From CAZTTG01 sp964615935 (lineage in GTDB: Bacteria > Planctomycetota > UBA1135 > GCA-002686595), in contig CAZTTG010000022.1 in NCBI GenBank assembly GCA_964615935.1, positions 1 to 64,000 on the forward strand: a DNA stretch of 64,000 nt, written 5' to 3'. The notes beneath the pieces are model-generated. The model saw nothing but the letters and a program-made list of their open reading frames with translations, made no database searches and was not told the origin of the DNA. This document shows, in pieces, positions 52,318 through 61,465 of this stretch (positions are counted from its first letter, which is position 1; each line of letters begins with the position of its first letter). The position numbers and the translations under genes are program-made.

Positions 52318-54783
52318 TCAGCACTGGCTGAAGCCGCAGTCGTGGCACTTGGCGCAGCCCTCCATGAAGGCCAGGTCTCCCTGGCACTGGGGGCACTTGA
52401 CCTTGTAGGAGCTCACGCTCTTGCGCTCGTTGACGTGGTTGGGGACCTTCAGCTCGCCGGGGTCGCCGTTGGGGACGGCGGTGCCCAGCAGCAGGGCCTC
52501 CAGGCCGTACTGCTTCTTGGCCGCGAAGTAGCGCTGCAGGGCCTTGGCCAGGCCGTCGGCCAGGGACATGATGCGCCCGTCCTTGGTGGCGACGGTCAGG
52601 CTGGAGCCGATGTCCTCGATCTGCTTGAGGGCGGTGTCCATGCTGCCGTTGGAGCGCAGCCACAGGCTGAGCAGCCGGCAGATGGCCTCCAGGTCGGAGT
52701 TGGCCACGTCGCCCCCCTTGCCGAGCTGGGCGAAGACCTCCCGCTCGCGCCCGGAGATGGGGTCCACCGACACCTTGACGTGCATGTTGCCGAAGGGGGT
52801 CATCTGCCGGATGCGCAGGCCGCTCATGATCTCGGGCAGCTTGACCGGGTGGGGATCGGCCGCGGGTGCGGCGGGATCCGGGCGCTTCCGGTCCGAGCTC
52901 GACAGCGCCATGGGCTGCGCCTCGCGGCAGCCGTCGCGGTACACGGTCACGCCCTTGACGTCCAGGTCGACCGCCAGCTCGTAAATCCTCCGCACGTCCT
53001 CCACGACGGCCTCGTGGGGGAAGTTGATGGTCTTGGAGATGGAGGAGTCGCAGTGCTTCTGGAAGGCGCCCTGCATGCGCATATGCCAGTCGGGCGTGAT
53101 GTCGTGGGCGGTGACGAAGACCTCGCGCAGCTCCTCGGGGATCTCCTCGCGGTGCCGGATCGTGCCCTTTTCAACGATGTCGTCGATCAGCTCCTCGCTG
53201 TGGAAGCCCTGCTCCCGCGCGAGCCCTTCGAACACCCAGTTGACCTCGCGCATCACCGTGGGCACGCCGCGGGTGTCCTTCATCACCTGGCGGTTGAAGG
53301 CCAGGCTGAACATGGGCTCGATGCCCCCCGAGCAGTCGGCGATGATGGAGATGGTGCCGGTGGGCGCCACGGTGGTGGTGTAGGAGTTGCGCAGCTTGCG
53401 GCCGGCGGACTGCCAGTCGGAGCCCTCCCAGGCGGGGAAGACGCCCCGCTCCTCGGCCAGGCCCTCGCTGGCCAGGTGGGACTCGTCGTTCATCACCCGC
53501 ATGACCTGCTCGCCGAAGTCCAGGCCGGCCTGCGAGTCGTAGGCGATCCCGAGCTGGTAGAGGGCGTCGGCGAAGCCCATCAGGCCCAGGCCGATGCGGC
53601 GCGTGGTCCTCGACATCTGGTCGATCTCGCGCAGCGGGTACTTGTTGACCTCGATCACGTTGTCGAGGAAGCGCGTGGCGGTGTGGATGATGCGCTTGTA
53701 GCCCTCCCAGTCGAAGCGCGCCTCCTCGCCCCGCCCGACCACGAAGCACCCCAGGTTGACCGATCCCAGGTTGCAGGAGTCGTAGGGGTGCAGCGGCTGC
53801 TCCCCGCAGGGGTTGGTGGCCTCGATCCGGCCCACGTTCTTGATGGGGTTCTTCGCGTTGATGCGGTCGATGAAGATGACCCCCGGCTCCCCGGTGCGGT
53901 GAGCGTGCTCGATGATCTCGCTCCAGATCTCGCCCACGGTCCAGCGCTCGTCGGTCTCCTTGCCCTCGGAGTCGACCTTGGCGAGCTGCTTCCACTCCTG
54001 GGTGCGGGGGTTCTGCACCTCGTGGACGGTGCCCGGATCGCGGTCCAGCTCCTCCAGGAAGCGATCGCTGATGGCCACCGAGATGTTGTAGTTCTGCAGC
54101 AGGCCCAGATCGTCCTTGAAGTGGATGAAGCGCATGATGTCGGGGTGATCGATGCGCAAGATCCCCATGTTGGCGCCGCGCCGGAAGGCTCCCTGCTGGA
54201 TGGCGTCGGTGGCCTTGGAGAAGACCTGGATGAAGGACAGGGGGCCCTCGGTGGTCCCGCCCGAGGAGCGCACCACGTCGCCCTGCGGGCGCAGGCGCGA
54301 GAAGCTGAAGCCGGTGCCGCCCCCCGCCTTCTGGATCAGGGCGGTGGCCTTGATGGAGTCGAAGATGCCCTCGATGGAGTCCTCGACCGGGAGCACGAAG
54401 CAGGCCGAGAGCATCCCCATCTCGCGCCCCGCGTTCATCAGCGTGGGGCTGTTGGGCATGAACCGGCGGCGGGCCATGATGTCGTAGAACTCGGTGGCCA
54501 CGGCCACCGCCTGGGCCGGCGTTCCGCCGGCGAAGGCCAGCTCGCCCCGGGCGATGTGGGCCGCCACGCGCCACAGGAGCTGGCGCGGGGTCTCGCAGAG
54601 GGTGCCGGTCTCGGGCTCCTTCTTCAGGTAGCGTCGCTCCAGGACCTTGACGGCATTCTCCGTGAGCTCGGGATCTCTGAGGCTGGCCGGCGGATCGACG
54701 GCCTCGAGCTGGGCGAGCGCCTCCTCCTGTGAAGTGGGGATCGCCATGTGCACGCGGGTCTCGGTCAGGGTTGCGGGATTCAC
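52318..54783 (-). CDS. nrdJ: Adenosylcobalamin-dependent (class II) ribonucleoside-diphosphate reductase
   Basis: 821 residues, NrdJ-like. An ATP-cone-free N-terminus with FYDIMARRRFMPNSPTLMNAGRE, then active-site segments CNLGSVNLG and NPCGEQPL, the redox/radical cysteines, and TVAPTGTISIIADCSGGIEPMF. The C-terminal zinc-ribbon-like CPQCQGDLAFMEGCAKCHDCGFSQC is typical of B12-type enzymes. It reduces ribonucleotides independent of oxygen using AdoCbl. The GTG at 54783 is taken as start; the ATG at 54747 is an alternative. No B12 riboswitch was found in the 320-bp leader. Confidence 0.94.
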   Translation of the reverse strand: MNPATLTETRVHMAIPTSQEEALAQLEAVDPPASLRDPELTENAVKVLERRYLKKEPETGTLCETPRQLLWRVAAHIARGELAFAGGTPAQAVAVATEFYDIMARRRFMPNSPTLMNAGREMGMLSACFVLPVEDSIEGIFDSIKATALIQKAGGGTGFSFSRLRPQGDVVRSSGGTTEGPLSFIQVFSKATDAIQQGAFRRGANMGILRIDHPDIMRFIHFKDDLGLLQNYNISVAISDRFLEELDRDPGTVHEVQNPRTQEWKQLAKVDSEGKETDERWTVGEIWSEIIEHAHRTGEPGVIFIDRINAKNPIKNVGRIEATNPCGEQPLHPYDSCNLGSVNLGCFVVGRGEEARFDWEGYKRIIHTATRFLDNVIEVNKYPLREIDQMSRTTRRIGLGLMGFADALYQLGIAYDSQAGLDFGEQVMRVMNDESHLASEGLAEERGVFPAWEGSDWQSAGRKLRNSYTTTVAPTGTISIIADCSGGIEPMFSLAFNRQVMKDTRGVPTVMREVNWVFEGLAREQGFHSEELIDDIVEKGTIRHREEIPEELREVFVTAHDITPDWHMRMQGAFQKHCDSSISKTINFPHEAVVEDVRRIYELAVDLDVKGVTVYRDGCREAQPMALSSSDRKRPDPAAPAADPHPVKLPEIMSGLRIRQMTPFGNMHVKVSVDPISGREREVFAQLGKGGDVANSDLEAICRLLSLWLRSNGSMDTALKQIEDIGSSLTVATKDGRIMSLADGLAKALQRYFAAKKQYGLEALLLGTAVPNGDPGELKVPNHVNERKSVSSYKVKCPQCQGDLAFMEGCAKCHDCGFSQC

Positions 54784-55103
54784 GCTCCGGGGTCTCCTCT
54801 CAGGCTCCTCTCACGGTGCTCTCTCTCCCACCCCACGCCCGGGGGAGCGCGGCGCCCGGGCTCTCTCCCGGCGGATCGAGCCCGGACCCAGGCGCGGATC
54901 CAAGGGCCCGGCGGCACCCGCCGAAAGCACCCAACCACCTATAGGGCAAGGATTTGCGCCGCTTCGAGCTTCTCCGGGCGCTCGAAGCGGCGCAGGGGAT
55001 CAACCTAGTGCCGGATGTTGGGGAGGCAAGCACAAACTGGGCGGAACCACCCCCACATGTTGTGGTGGTCTCGCATGCGGCTCCGATCCCGTCCTGGGGG
55101 CCC
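54784..55103. other. 320-bp nrdJ leader / murJ downstream region with a 14-bp perfect hairpin
   Basis: No gene. GCGCCGCTTCGAGC (54956-54969) pairs perfectly with 54980-54993 around a 10-nt loop. Neither side has a T-run, so it may be a Rho-independent-like stop for murJ or a structured leader of nrdJ. A smaller CGGCG/CGCCG stem lies near 54910-54922. I find no B12-box. Confidence 0.5.
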
Positions 55104-56807
55104 TCAGCCCTGCCCGCGCCGCCGCAGGCGACCCATCAGGTCGGTCCATTCCGGCAGGCCCAGGACCCTGGCGGCCAGGGCGTAGATCATGGCCCCGGCC
55201 CCGATGGCCAGGAGCAGGGCGGAGGCCGAGCGCGGCTCGCACCCCAGGGCCCCGTGGACCGCCAGGGCGGCCAGGCCGCAGGCGGCCGCGGCCAGGGCGG
55301 TGCGCAGCAGGCGTCCGCCGATCCCCGCGGGTCCGCCGTCCTCGCCCGCGGGGACGCGGCGCAGGAGCACGGGCAGGAGGATGGCCAGGTTGGCCCAGCT
55401 GGTCACGGCGGTGGCGAGCGTCAGACCCTCGACGTCCATGCCGAGCCCGGCCACCAGGAGCGCGTTCAGCCCGACGTTGACCACCAGCATGGCGGAGGAG
55501 ACCCGCACCGGCGTCTTGAAGTCGCCCAGCGCGTAGAACGTCCGGCTGACCAGCCCCACCGCGCCGGCCGGCAGGAGGGAGAGGCTGAGCATGCGCAGGG
55601 CGGCGGCCGTGCGCTCGACGCCGTCGGCAGTGAAGGCGCCGCGCTGGAGCAGCACCGCCACCACCGGCTCGGCCAGCACCCACAGCCCGACGCTGGCGGG
55701 CAGAGCGATGAAGCAGATGCCGAGGTGCGTGCGATCGTGCAGGCTGCGCAGCCGCTCGAGGCGGCCCTCGTGCCCCAGCGCCTTGAGCGCCGGGAAGACC
55801 GCGCTGGTGGCCGCGATCGCCACCAGCGCCAGGGGGAGCTGCTGGATGCGGTTGGCGTAGTAGAGCGTGGTGGGTCCGCCCTCGCGCAGCAGCGACTCGG
55901 CCATCAGCCCGTCGATCATCACGTTGATCTGGTACACGGCGGCCCCCAGGGCCAGCGGCGCGCTCGCGCGCAGCACGGCGAGGCCGCCGCCCTCCCTGCG
56001 CGCTCGCGCCGGGACCGGCGCGCCGGAGCGCTCGCCGCGCCACAGGGCGAGCCCGGCGCGCTTGAGAGCGGGCATCTGGATGGCGAGCTGCACCAGGCCG
56101 CTGGCCAGCACCCCCCAGCCCAGGAGGCGGGCCATGGAGAGGTGCCGCACGCGCTCGCCGACCCCCTCCGGCTCCCCCCGCCAGCCGAACTCCCATCCGA
56201 TGCCGCAGAGGGCCGCGATCCACACGACGTTCATCGCCACCGGCCCCCAGGCCGGGGCGGCGAAGTGCCCGCGCACGTTGAGCGCCCCGCTGATCAGGGC
56301 CGAGAGGCAGATCAGCACCACGTAGGGCATCAGGCGCAGGGTGAACTCGCGCACCGGCTCGGGGTCGTTCCCCAGCCACTGCCAGCCGGTCAGCGGCATC
56401 CGATCGCCGACGAGCAGCACCAGCCCCATGACCGCCGCGCAGAGCAGCAGCAGGAGCAGGGAGGCCCAGCGCAGGGTGTCCAGGAAGAGCCTCCGCCCGG
56501 CCTCGTTGCCCCGATCGGCGTCCACCTCGGTGATGGCGGTCTGCAGGGAGGTCGAGAGGGCCCCCTCGCCCAGGAAGCGCCGGAACAGGTTGGGAACCCT
56601 CCAGGCGGTGATGAAGGCGTCGTAGATCGTGCTGGCGTCCCCGAAGAGCAGGGCCGAGACCGCCTCCCGGGCGTAGCCCAGCACCCGGCTGATGGCCGTG
56701 AGGCCCGACAGGAGGGCGGTCCGCCCCATCAGCCCCCGGTGGCGGGCCACCACGTCCACCCCCGCCCCTGCCCGGGTCGGGTCCCCTTCTTCGCGCGCTC
56801 CTTCCAT
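55104..56807 (-). CDS. murJ: Lipid II flippase MurJ (MviN)
   Basis: 567 residues and about 14 membrane helices. MOP-superfamily marks: SGLTAISRVLGYAREAVSALLFGDAS, WRVPNLFRRFLGEGALSTS (conserved Arg in the flippase groove) and RTFYALGDFKTP. It flips lipid II for peptidoglycan synthesis; planctomycetes are now known to make peptidoglycan. The first ATG (56807) gives an extra charged 26 residues; an internal ATG at 56729 may be the true start. Confidence 0.93.
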   Translation of the reverse strand: MEGAREEGDPTRAGAGVDVVARHRGLMGRTALLSGLTAISRVLGYAREAVSALLFGDASTIYDAFITAWRVPNLFRRFLGEGALSTSLQTAITEVDADRGNEAGRRLFLDTLRWASLLLLLLCAAVMGLVLLVGDRMPLTGWQWLGNDPEPVREFTLRLMPYVVLICLSALISGALNVRGHFAAPAWGPVAMNVVWIAALCGIGWEFGWRGEPEGVGERVRHLSMARLLGWGVLASGLVQLAIQMPALKRAGLALWRGERSGAPVPARARREGGGLAVLRASAPLALGAAVYQINVMIDGLMAESLLREGGPTTLYYANRIQQLPLALVAIAATSAVFPALKALGHEGRLERLRSLHDRTHLGICFIALPASVGLWVLAEPVVAVLLQRGAFTADGVERTAAALRMLSLSLLPAGAVGLVSRTFYALGDFKTPVRVSSAMLVVNVGLNALLVAGLGMDVEGLTLATAVTSWANLAILLPVLLRRVPAGEDGGPAGIGGRLLRTALAAAACGLAALAVHGALGCEPRSASALLLAIGAGAMIYALAARVLGLPEWTDLMGRLRRRGQG

Positions 56808-56927
56808 GGCCTCGATCGGCTCCCGGCTGGCTTACCACACGCCCGCCCCGCCGGGCCAGCGCCCTCCCGCTCCTTCTGCCCGGCGGTTTTGGGAGGCGCG
56901 GGGGGCGCGCGGACGGAGAATGGAGGC

Positions 56928-58157
<1,230 letters not shown>

Positions 58158-58195
58158 GGTGGCGGACTTTCGGCCCGGCCCCTACCATTGGCTGG

Positions 58196-58219
58196 CGCGC
58201 CCCCGACCTCGGGGGCGCG
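58196..58219 (+). other. Perfect 11-bp hairpin between rtcB and the next start codon
   Basis: CGCGCCCCCGA (58196-58206) pairs with TCGGGGGCGCG (58209-58219). It ends 8 bp before the ATG at 58228, so it could terminate rtcB or mask the ribosome site of the following gene. Confidence 0.6.
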
Positions 58220-58227
58220 GCTGCGCC

Positions 58228-59445
58228 ATGGGAAGCCCGCTTCGAGCAATCCTCTACGCCCTCTCGGCCGCCCTGCTCCTCGCCGCGGCGCCGCCGCCGG
58301 TCGTCGTCCGGGACGATCCGCCGGCCCCCCGGGTCCTGATCGCGACCCCGGAGCCGGACGGCGTGGCCGAGGAGTACCGCGAGCTGCTCGAGGAGAGCGG
58401 CATCCCCGCGACCGTCCTCGCCTGGGAGGAGGCCACCGTCGAGCGGGCGCGTGACTTCGACCTGGTCGTGGTGGCCGGCGATCGCCGCACGGTGGACGAG
58501 GACCGCGCGGTGTGCGGCTACGACCGGCCGGTGCTCGGGATCGGGCCCTACGGCTGCCGGTACTTCGGCCATCAGCGGCTCAAGAACGGCTACCCGCACA
58601 CCTGACAGTGCCTCTACAACGTCGCACACGGCGTGCGACTCGAACACCCGGTCCTCACCTCTCCCCTCGCGGTCAAGAACACCCGCGGCGGGCTGGTGGT
58701 GCTCGAGCGCATCGGCAAGGGGCAGGCCGAGCAGGGCGAGGCCATCGAGCTCGACACCATCGCCGGCTCCTGCGACGCCGAGGTGGTGGCGCGCGGCACC
58801 AGCGCCAAGGGTCCCGCCCGCGGGTCCATCGTCCGGCACGGCCCCTTCACCCTGTGGGGCTTCGCGGGCGGCGTGCGCGAGATGACCGGGCCCGGACGCG
58901 ACCTCTTCATCAACACCCTCCACTATGCCGCCCGCCAGGGCGATCAGGTGGTGCTCGAGAGGCGGATGAACAAGACGCGATTCGGCCTGGAGCCCTACCT
59001 GGCCTCGGCGGGGCTCCTGGAGACCTTGCGCCAGTACCTCCCCGAGGAGCTGGAGAAGGCCTCGAAGGAGGAGGTGGAGGCCTGGATCTCCGGGAACCGG
59101 CCCTACCTGCGCTCCGAGGGCCGGCGCCTCGTCGTGGACCGCTTCGCCAGGGCCCAGGGCATCCCCAACCACAAGCTCGCGCTGCTCGAGCGCGCCATCG
59201 AGTGCCTGGGGGACGAGGATCTCGCCGCCCAGGCGCTGGAGGTGCTCGAGCGCTACACCGGCCAGGATCTGGGCCCCGCGGCCCCCGCCTGGCGGGCCTG
59301 GTACGAGGAGAGCGCCGACTACCTCTACTTCACGGACTGCGACGGCTTCCGCTTCGTGCTCGACGAGCAGGCGCAGGCCCGCGGCATCCCCTTCGAGGAG
59401 CTGCGCGGCTGGTCCAGCGAGGAAATCGACTACGCCGTAGACTAG
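58228..59445 (+). CDS. Exported ThuA/GATase1-like protein with an in-frame TGA (candidate selenoprotein)
   Basis: 405 residues if the TGA at 58603-58605 (residue 126) is read through, otherwise 125. Signal peptide about 1-22, then a Rossmann-like alpha/beta part (PRVLIATPEPDG..., FDLVVVAGDRR, RPVLGIGPYGCRYFG) and, after the TGA, a coherent second part (VLTSPLAVKNTRGGLVVLERI..., LFINTLHYAARQG). Composition, frame and GC-rich third positions are the same on both sides. The local reading is Thr-TGA-Gln-Cys, which would be a UxC redox pair if Sec. The half after TGA has no credible start of its own. Pseudogene by a single nonsense change is the alternative. Confidence 0.7.
58603..58639 (+). promoter_or_regulatory. 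In-frame TGA with SECIS-like stem-loop
   Basis: TGA at 58603-58605. After 15 nt, GTCGCAC (58621-58627) pairs with GTGCGAC (58633-58639) around the ACGGC loop. The loop begins 23 nt after the TGA, inside the roughly 16-37 nt range reported for bacterial SECIS elements. Confidence 0.55.
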
Positions 59446-59484
59446 AGGGTGCGAGCCTCGACCTCCCCGCGCCGGGAGCGCACC

Positions 59485-61428
59485 ATGCCGAAGACCGTCC
59501 TCGTGCTCATCGCGAGCGCCGCTGCCTTCTGGACGCCGTCCGTCGGCGCGCAGGCGGAGCCCTCCTCGCGCATCCACTGGTACCTCGAGCGCGAGCTCGA
59601 GAAGGCCCGGCCGACCGAGAAGCTGAGGGTGTACGCCGTGGTCGCCGACCGGCTGGGCTACGACCACTGGTTCCCGCGCGTCCAGCGCCTGAAGATCGAC
59701 GAGCGGCGCGCCCTGGTCATGGCCGAGCTCGAGGCCCACGCGGCGTTCACGCAGCGCGAGTTGCTGGCGCGACTCGATCGCCTGGTCGCGGAGGGTGAGG
59801 CGGCCGAGGTCCGCTCGAACTGGCTGGGCAACTTCGTGAGCTTCGAGGCCACGCCGGCGGCCATCCGCGAGATCGCGCGCGTCGACGGCCTCGCGGAAGT
59901 CCGCTGCGACGCGGTCTGGCCGCTCGAGGCCGTCGCCGACGCCATGCCGAGCTCGCCCGCGCCGATCCCGAGCGGTCCGAGCAACGGCACGATCAACACC
60001 CGGGCCAACCAGGTCTGGGCCCTGGGCTACACCGGCGCGGGAGTCGTCGTGATGAACGCCGACATGGGGATCAACCCCGACCACGGCGATCTGGTCGGCC
60101 GGCTGTGGCAGAACCCCGACGAGATCCCGGCCAACGGCATCGACGACGACGACAACGGCTACGTCGACGACGTGTACGGCTGGAACTTCTTCTACGACAA
60201 CGACGACCTCACCGACAGCGGCGGCCACGGCACGCTGACGGCGGGCATCCTGGTCGGCGACGGCGCCTGCTCGGGGACCATCACCGGTCAGGCCCCCGAC
60301 GGGAAGGTCATGACCGGCGCGCTCGGCCCGCCCCCACCGCAGACCGGGTCCTTCACCGCGCTGGGTGAGGTGGCTCAATGGAGGGCGGTCCAGTACGCGA
60401 TCGAGAACGGCGCGCACGTCCAGACCAGCTCCTACAGCTACAAGCACTCCTTCGTTCCCCCGCCGAACTACTCGATGCATCGGTACATCGGCGACAACTC
60501 GCTGGCCGCCGGCCTGATCCGCACCAACTCCACCGGGAACAACGGCGCGCTGGCCACGCGCGATGCCACGCACCCGAACAGCATCCCGTTCAACGTCTCC
60601 GCCCCGGGCAACCTGCCGCCCCCCTACATCGATCCGAACCAGACCCTGGTCGGGGGCCTGAGCGGGGTGATCGGGGTCGGCGCGCACGACGTCAACAGCA
60701 ACGGTCTCCGTGACTACTCGCCCGTGGGGCCCATGGCGTGGCACCTGAGCGACGTCCTTTCGGTCCTCCCCACCTACCCGCTGGCCAACTGGTGGGACAG
60801 CCACAGCGACTACCCCTGGTTCGGCGGGACGTACCCGGGCCTGATCCAGCCCGACGTCACGGGGCCGACGAGCGTCACGACGACGGTCGGGAGCGGAGTC
60901 ACCTGCTCGCTGGGCAACACGGGCGGCACCTCCAGCGCCACGCCGGGCGTGGCCGGCACGATGATGCTGTGGAAGGGCGCCAACATGAGCCTCGGGCCCG
61001 AGGACATGGCCATGATCCTGCACCAGTCGGCGGCGCCCTCCGGCTCGGTCCCGGGCAAGGAGAACGGCTGGGGCGCGGGCCGCGTCGACGCCCTCGCCGG
61101 CCTCTACCTCGCCCTCTGCACCCACCGCGCCGACGGGCAGCCGTCCTGGTCGGTCGATCACCCGGTGGGCGAGCCGCTGGTCCTCGAGGTGGACACCGTG
61201 CCGTTCTGCCCGACCATGATCGCGACCCTGGATGTGGTCGACGGGGTGCCCGCGGGGGACGGGGAGCCCGCAGGGCTGCTCTACGTGGGCCTGTGCCCTC
61301 CCTCCGGCGACGTGGCGGTGAGCATCTCGCCCGGCCCCGTCGGCAGCGTCCTCCACACCCGCGCGTTCACCCTGTGGAAGAACATGACGCTGGAGTCGAA
61401 CCCGATCGAGATCCGGTTCGTGCCCTGA
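59485..61428 (+). CDS. Secreted subtilisin-like (S8) serine protease
   Basis: 647 residues from the ATG at 59485. Signal about 1-24. An inhibitor-I9-like propeptide region is at about 30-150. The S8 core has the catalytic triad in diverged boxes: Asp in NADMGINPDHGDL, His in GGHGTLTAGI, and Ser in GGTSSATPGVAG. Oxyanion Asn is likely in STGNNGA. The C-terminal part (about 560-647) is beta-rich. Exported, Ca-loop-like DDDDNGYVDD inserted after the Asp box. It is followed by a bidirectional terminator and the convergent FG-GAP gene. Confidence 0.88.
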   Translation: MPKTVLVLIASAAAFWTPSVGAQAEPSSRIHWYLERELEKARPTEKLRVYAVVADRLGYDHWFPRVQRLKIDERRALVMAELEAHAAFTQRELLARLDRLVAEGEAAEVRSNWLGNFVSFEATPAAIREIARVDGLAEVRCDAVWPLEAVADAMPSSPAPIPSGPSNGTINTRANQVWALGYTGAGVVVMNADMGINPDHGDLVGRLWQNPDEIPANGIDDDDNGYVDDVYGWNFFYDNDDLTDSGGHGTLTAGILVGDGACSGTITGQAPDGKVMTGALGPPPPQTGSFTALGEVAQWRAVQYAIENGAHVQTSSYSYKHSFVPPPNYSMHRYIGDNSLAAGLIRTNSTGNNGALATRDATHPNSIPFNVSAPGNLPPPYIDPNQTLVGGLSGVIGVGAHDVNSNGLRDYSPVGPMAWHLSDVLSVLPTYPLANWWDSHSDYPWFGGTYPGLIQPDVTGPTSVTTTVGSGVTCSLGNTGGTSSATPGVAGTMMLWKGANMSLGPEDMAMILHQSAAPSGSVPGKENGWGAGRVDALAGLYLALCTHRADGQPSWSVDHPVGEPLVLEVDTVPFCPTMIATLDVVDGVPAGDGEPAGLLYVGLCPPSGDVAVSISPGPVGSVLHTRAFTLWKNMTLESNPIEIRFVP

Positions 61429-61429
61429 T

Positions 61430-61451
61430 CCCGCCGGGCTGTCCCGGCGGG
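61430..61451. terminator. Bidirectional terminator between convergent genes
   Basis: CCCGCCGGG (61430-61438) pairs perfectly with CCCGGCGGG (61443-61451) around CTGT, between the subtilase stop and the FG-GAP gene stop. Confidence 0.65.
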
Positions 61452-61465
61452 GCGATCGAGCGCTG

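Noticed and set aside
54784..55103. Possible cobalamin riboswitch upstream of nrdJ
   Set aside because: I looked for the B12-box, the CCCGCAACTGT-like strand and the GCCACTG segment on the minus strand. None is present.
56829..56842. GG-N10-GC resembling a sigma-54 promoter ahead of rtcB
   Set aside because: E. coli rtcBA is sigma-54 controlled, but here only TGGC and GC match and the -12 half is ACGC. Too weak to report without a second line of evidence; no RtcR gene is in view.
54954..56927. Very long open frame running antisense to murJ into rtcB
   Set aside because: Its composition (Gln/His/Asp/Ala/Gly runs) is the usual shadow of a GC-rich gene on the other strand; RtcB homology begins only at the GTG at 56928.
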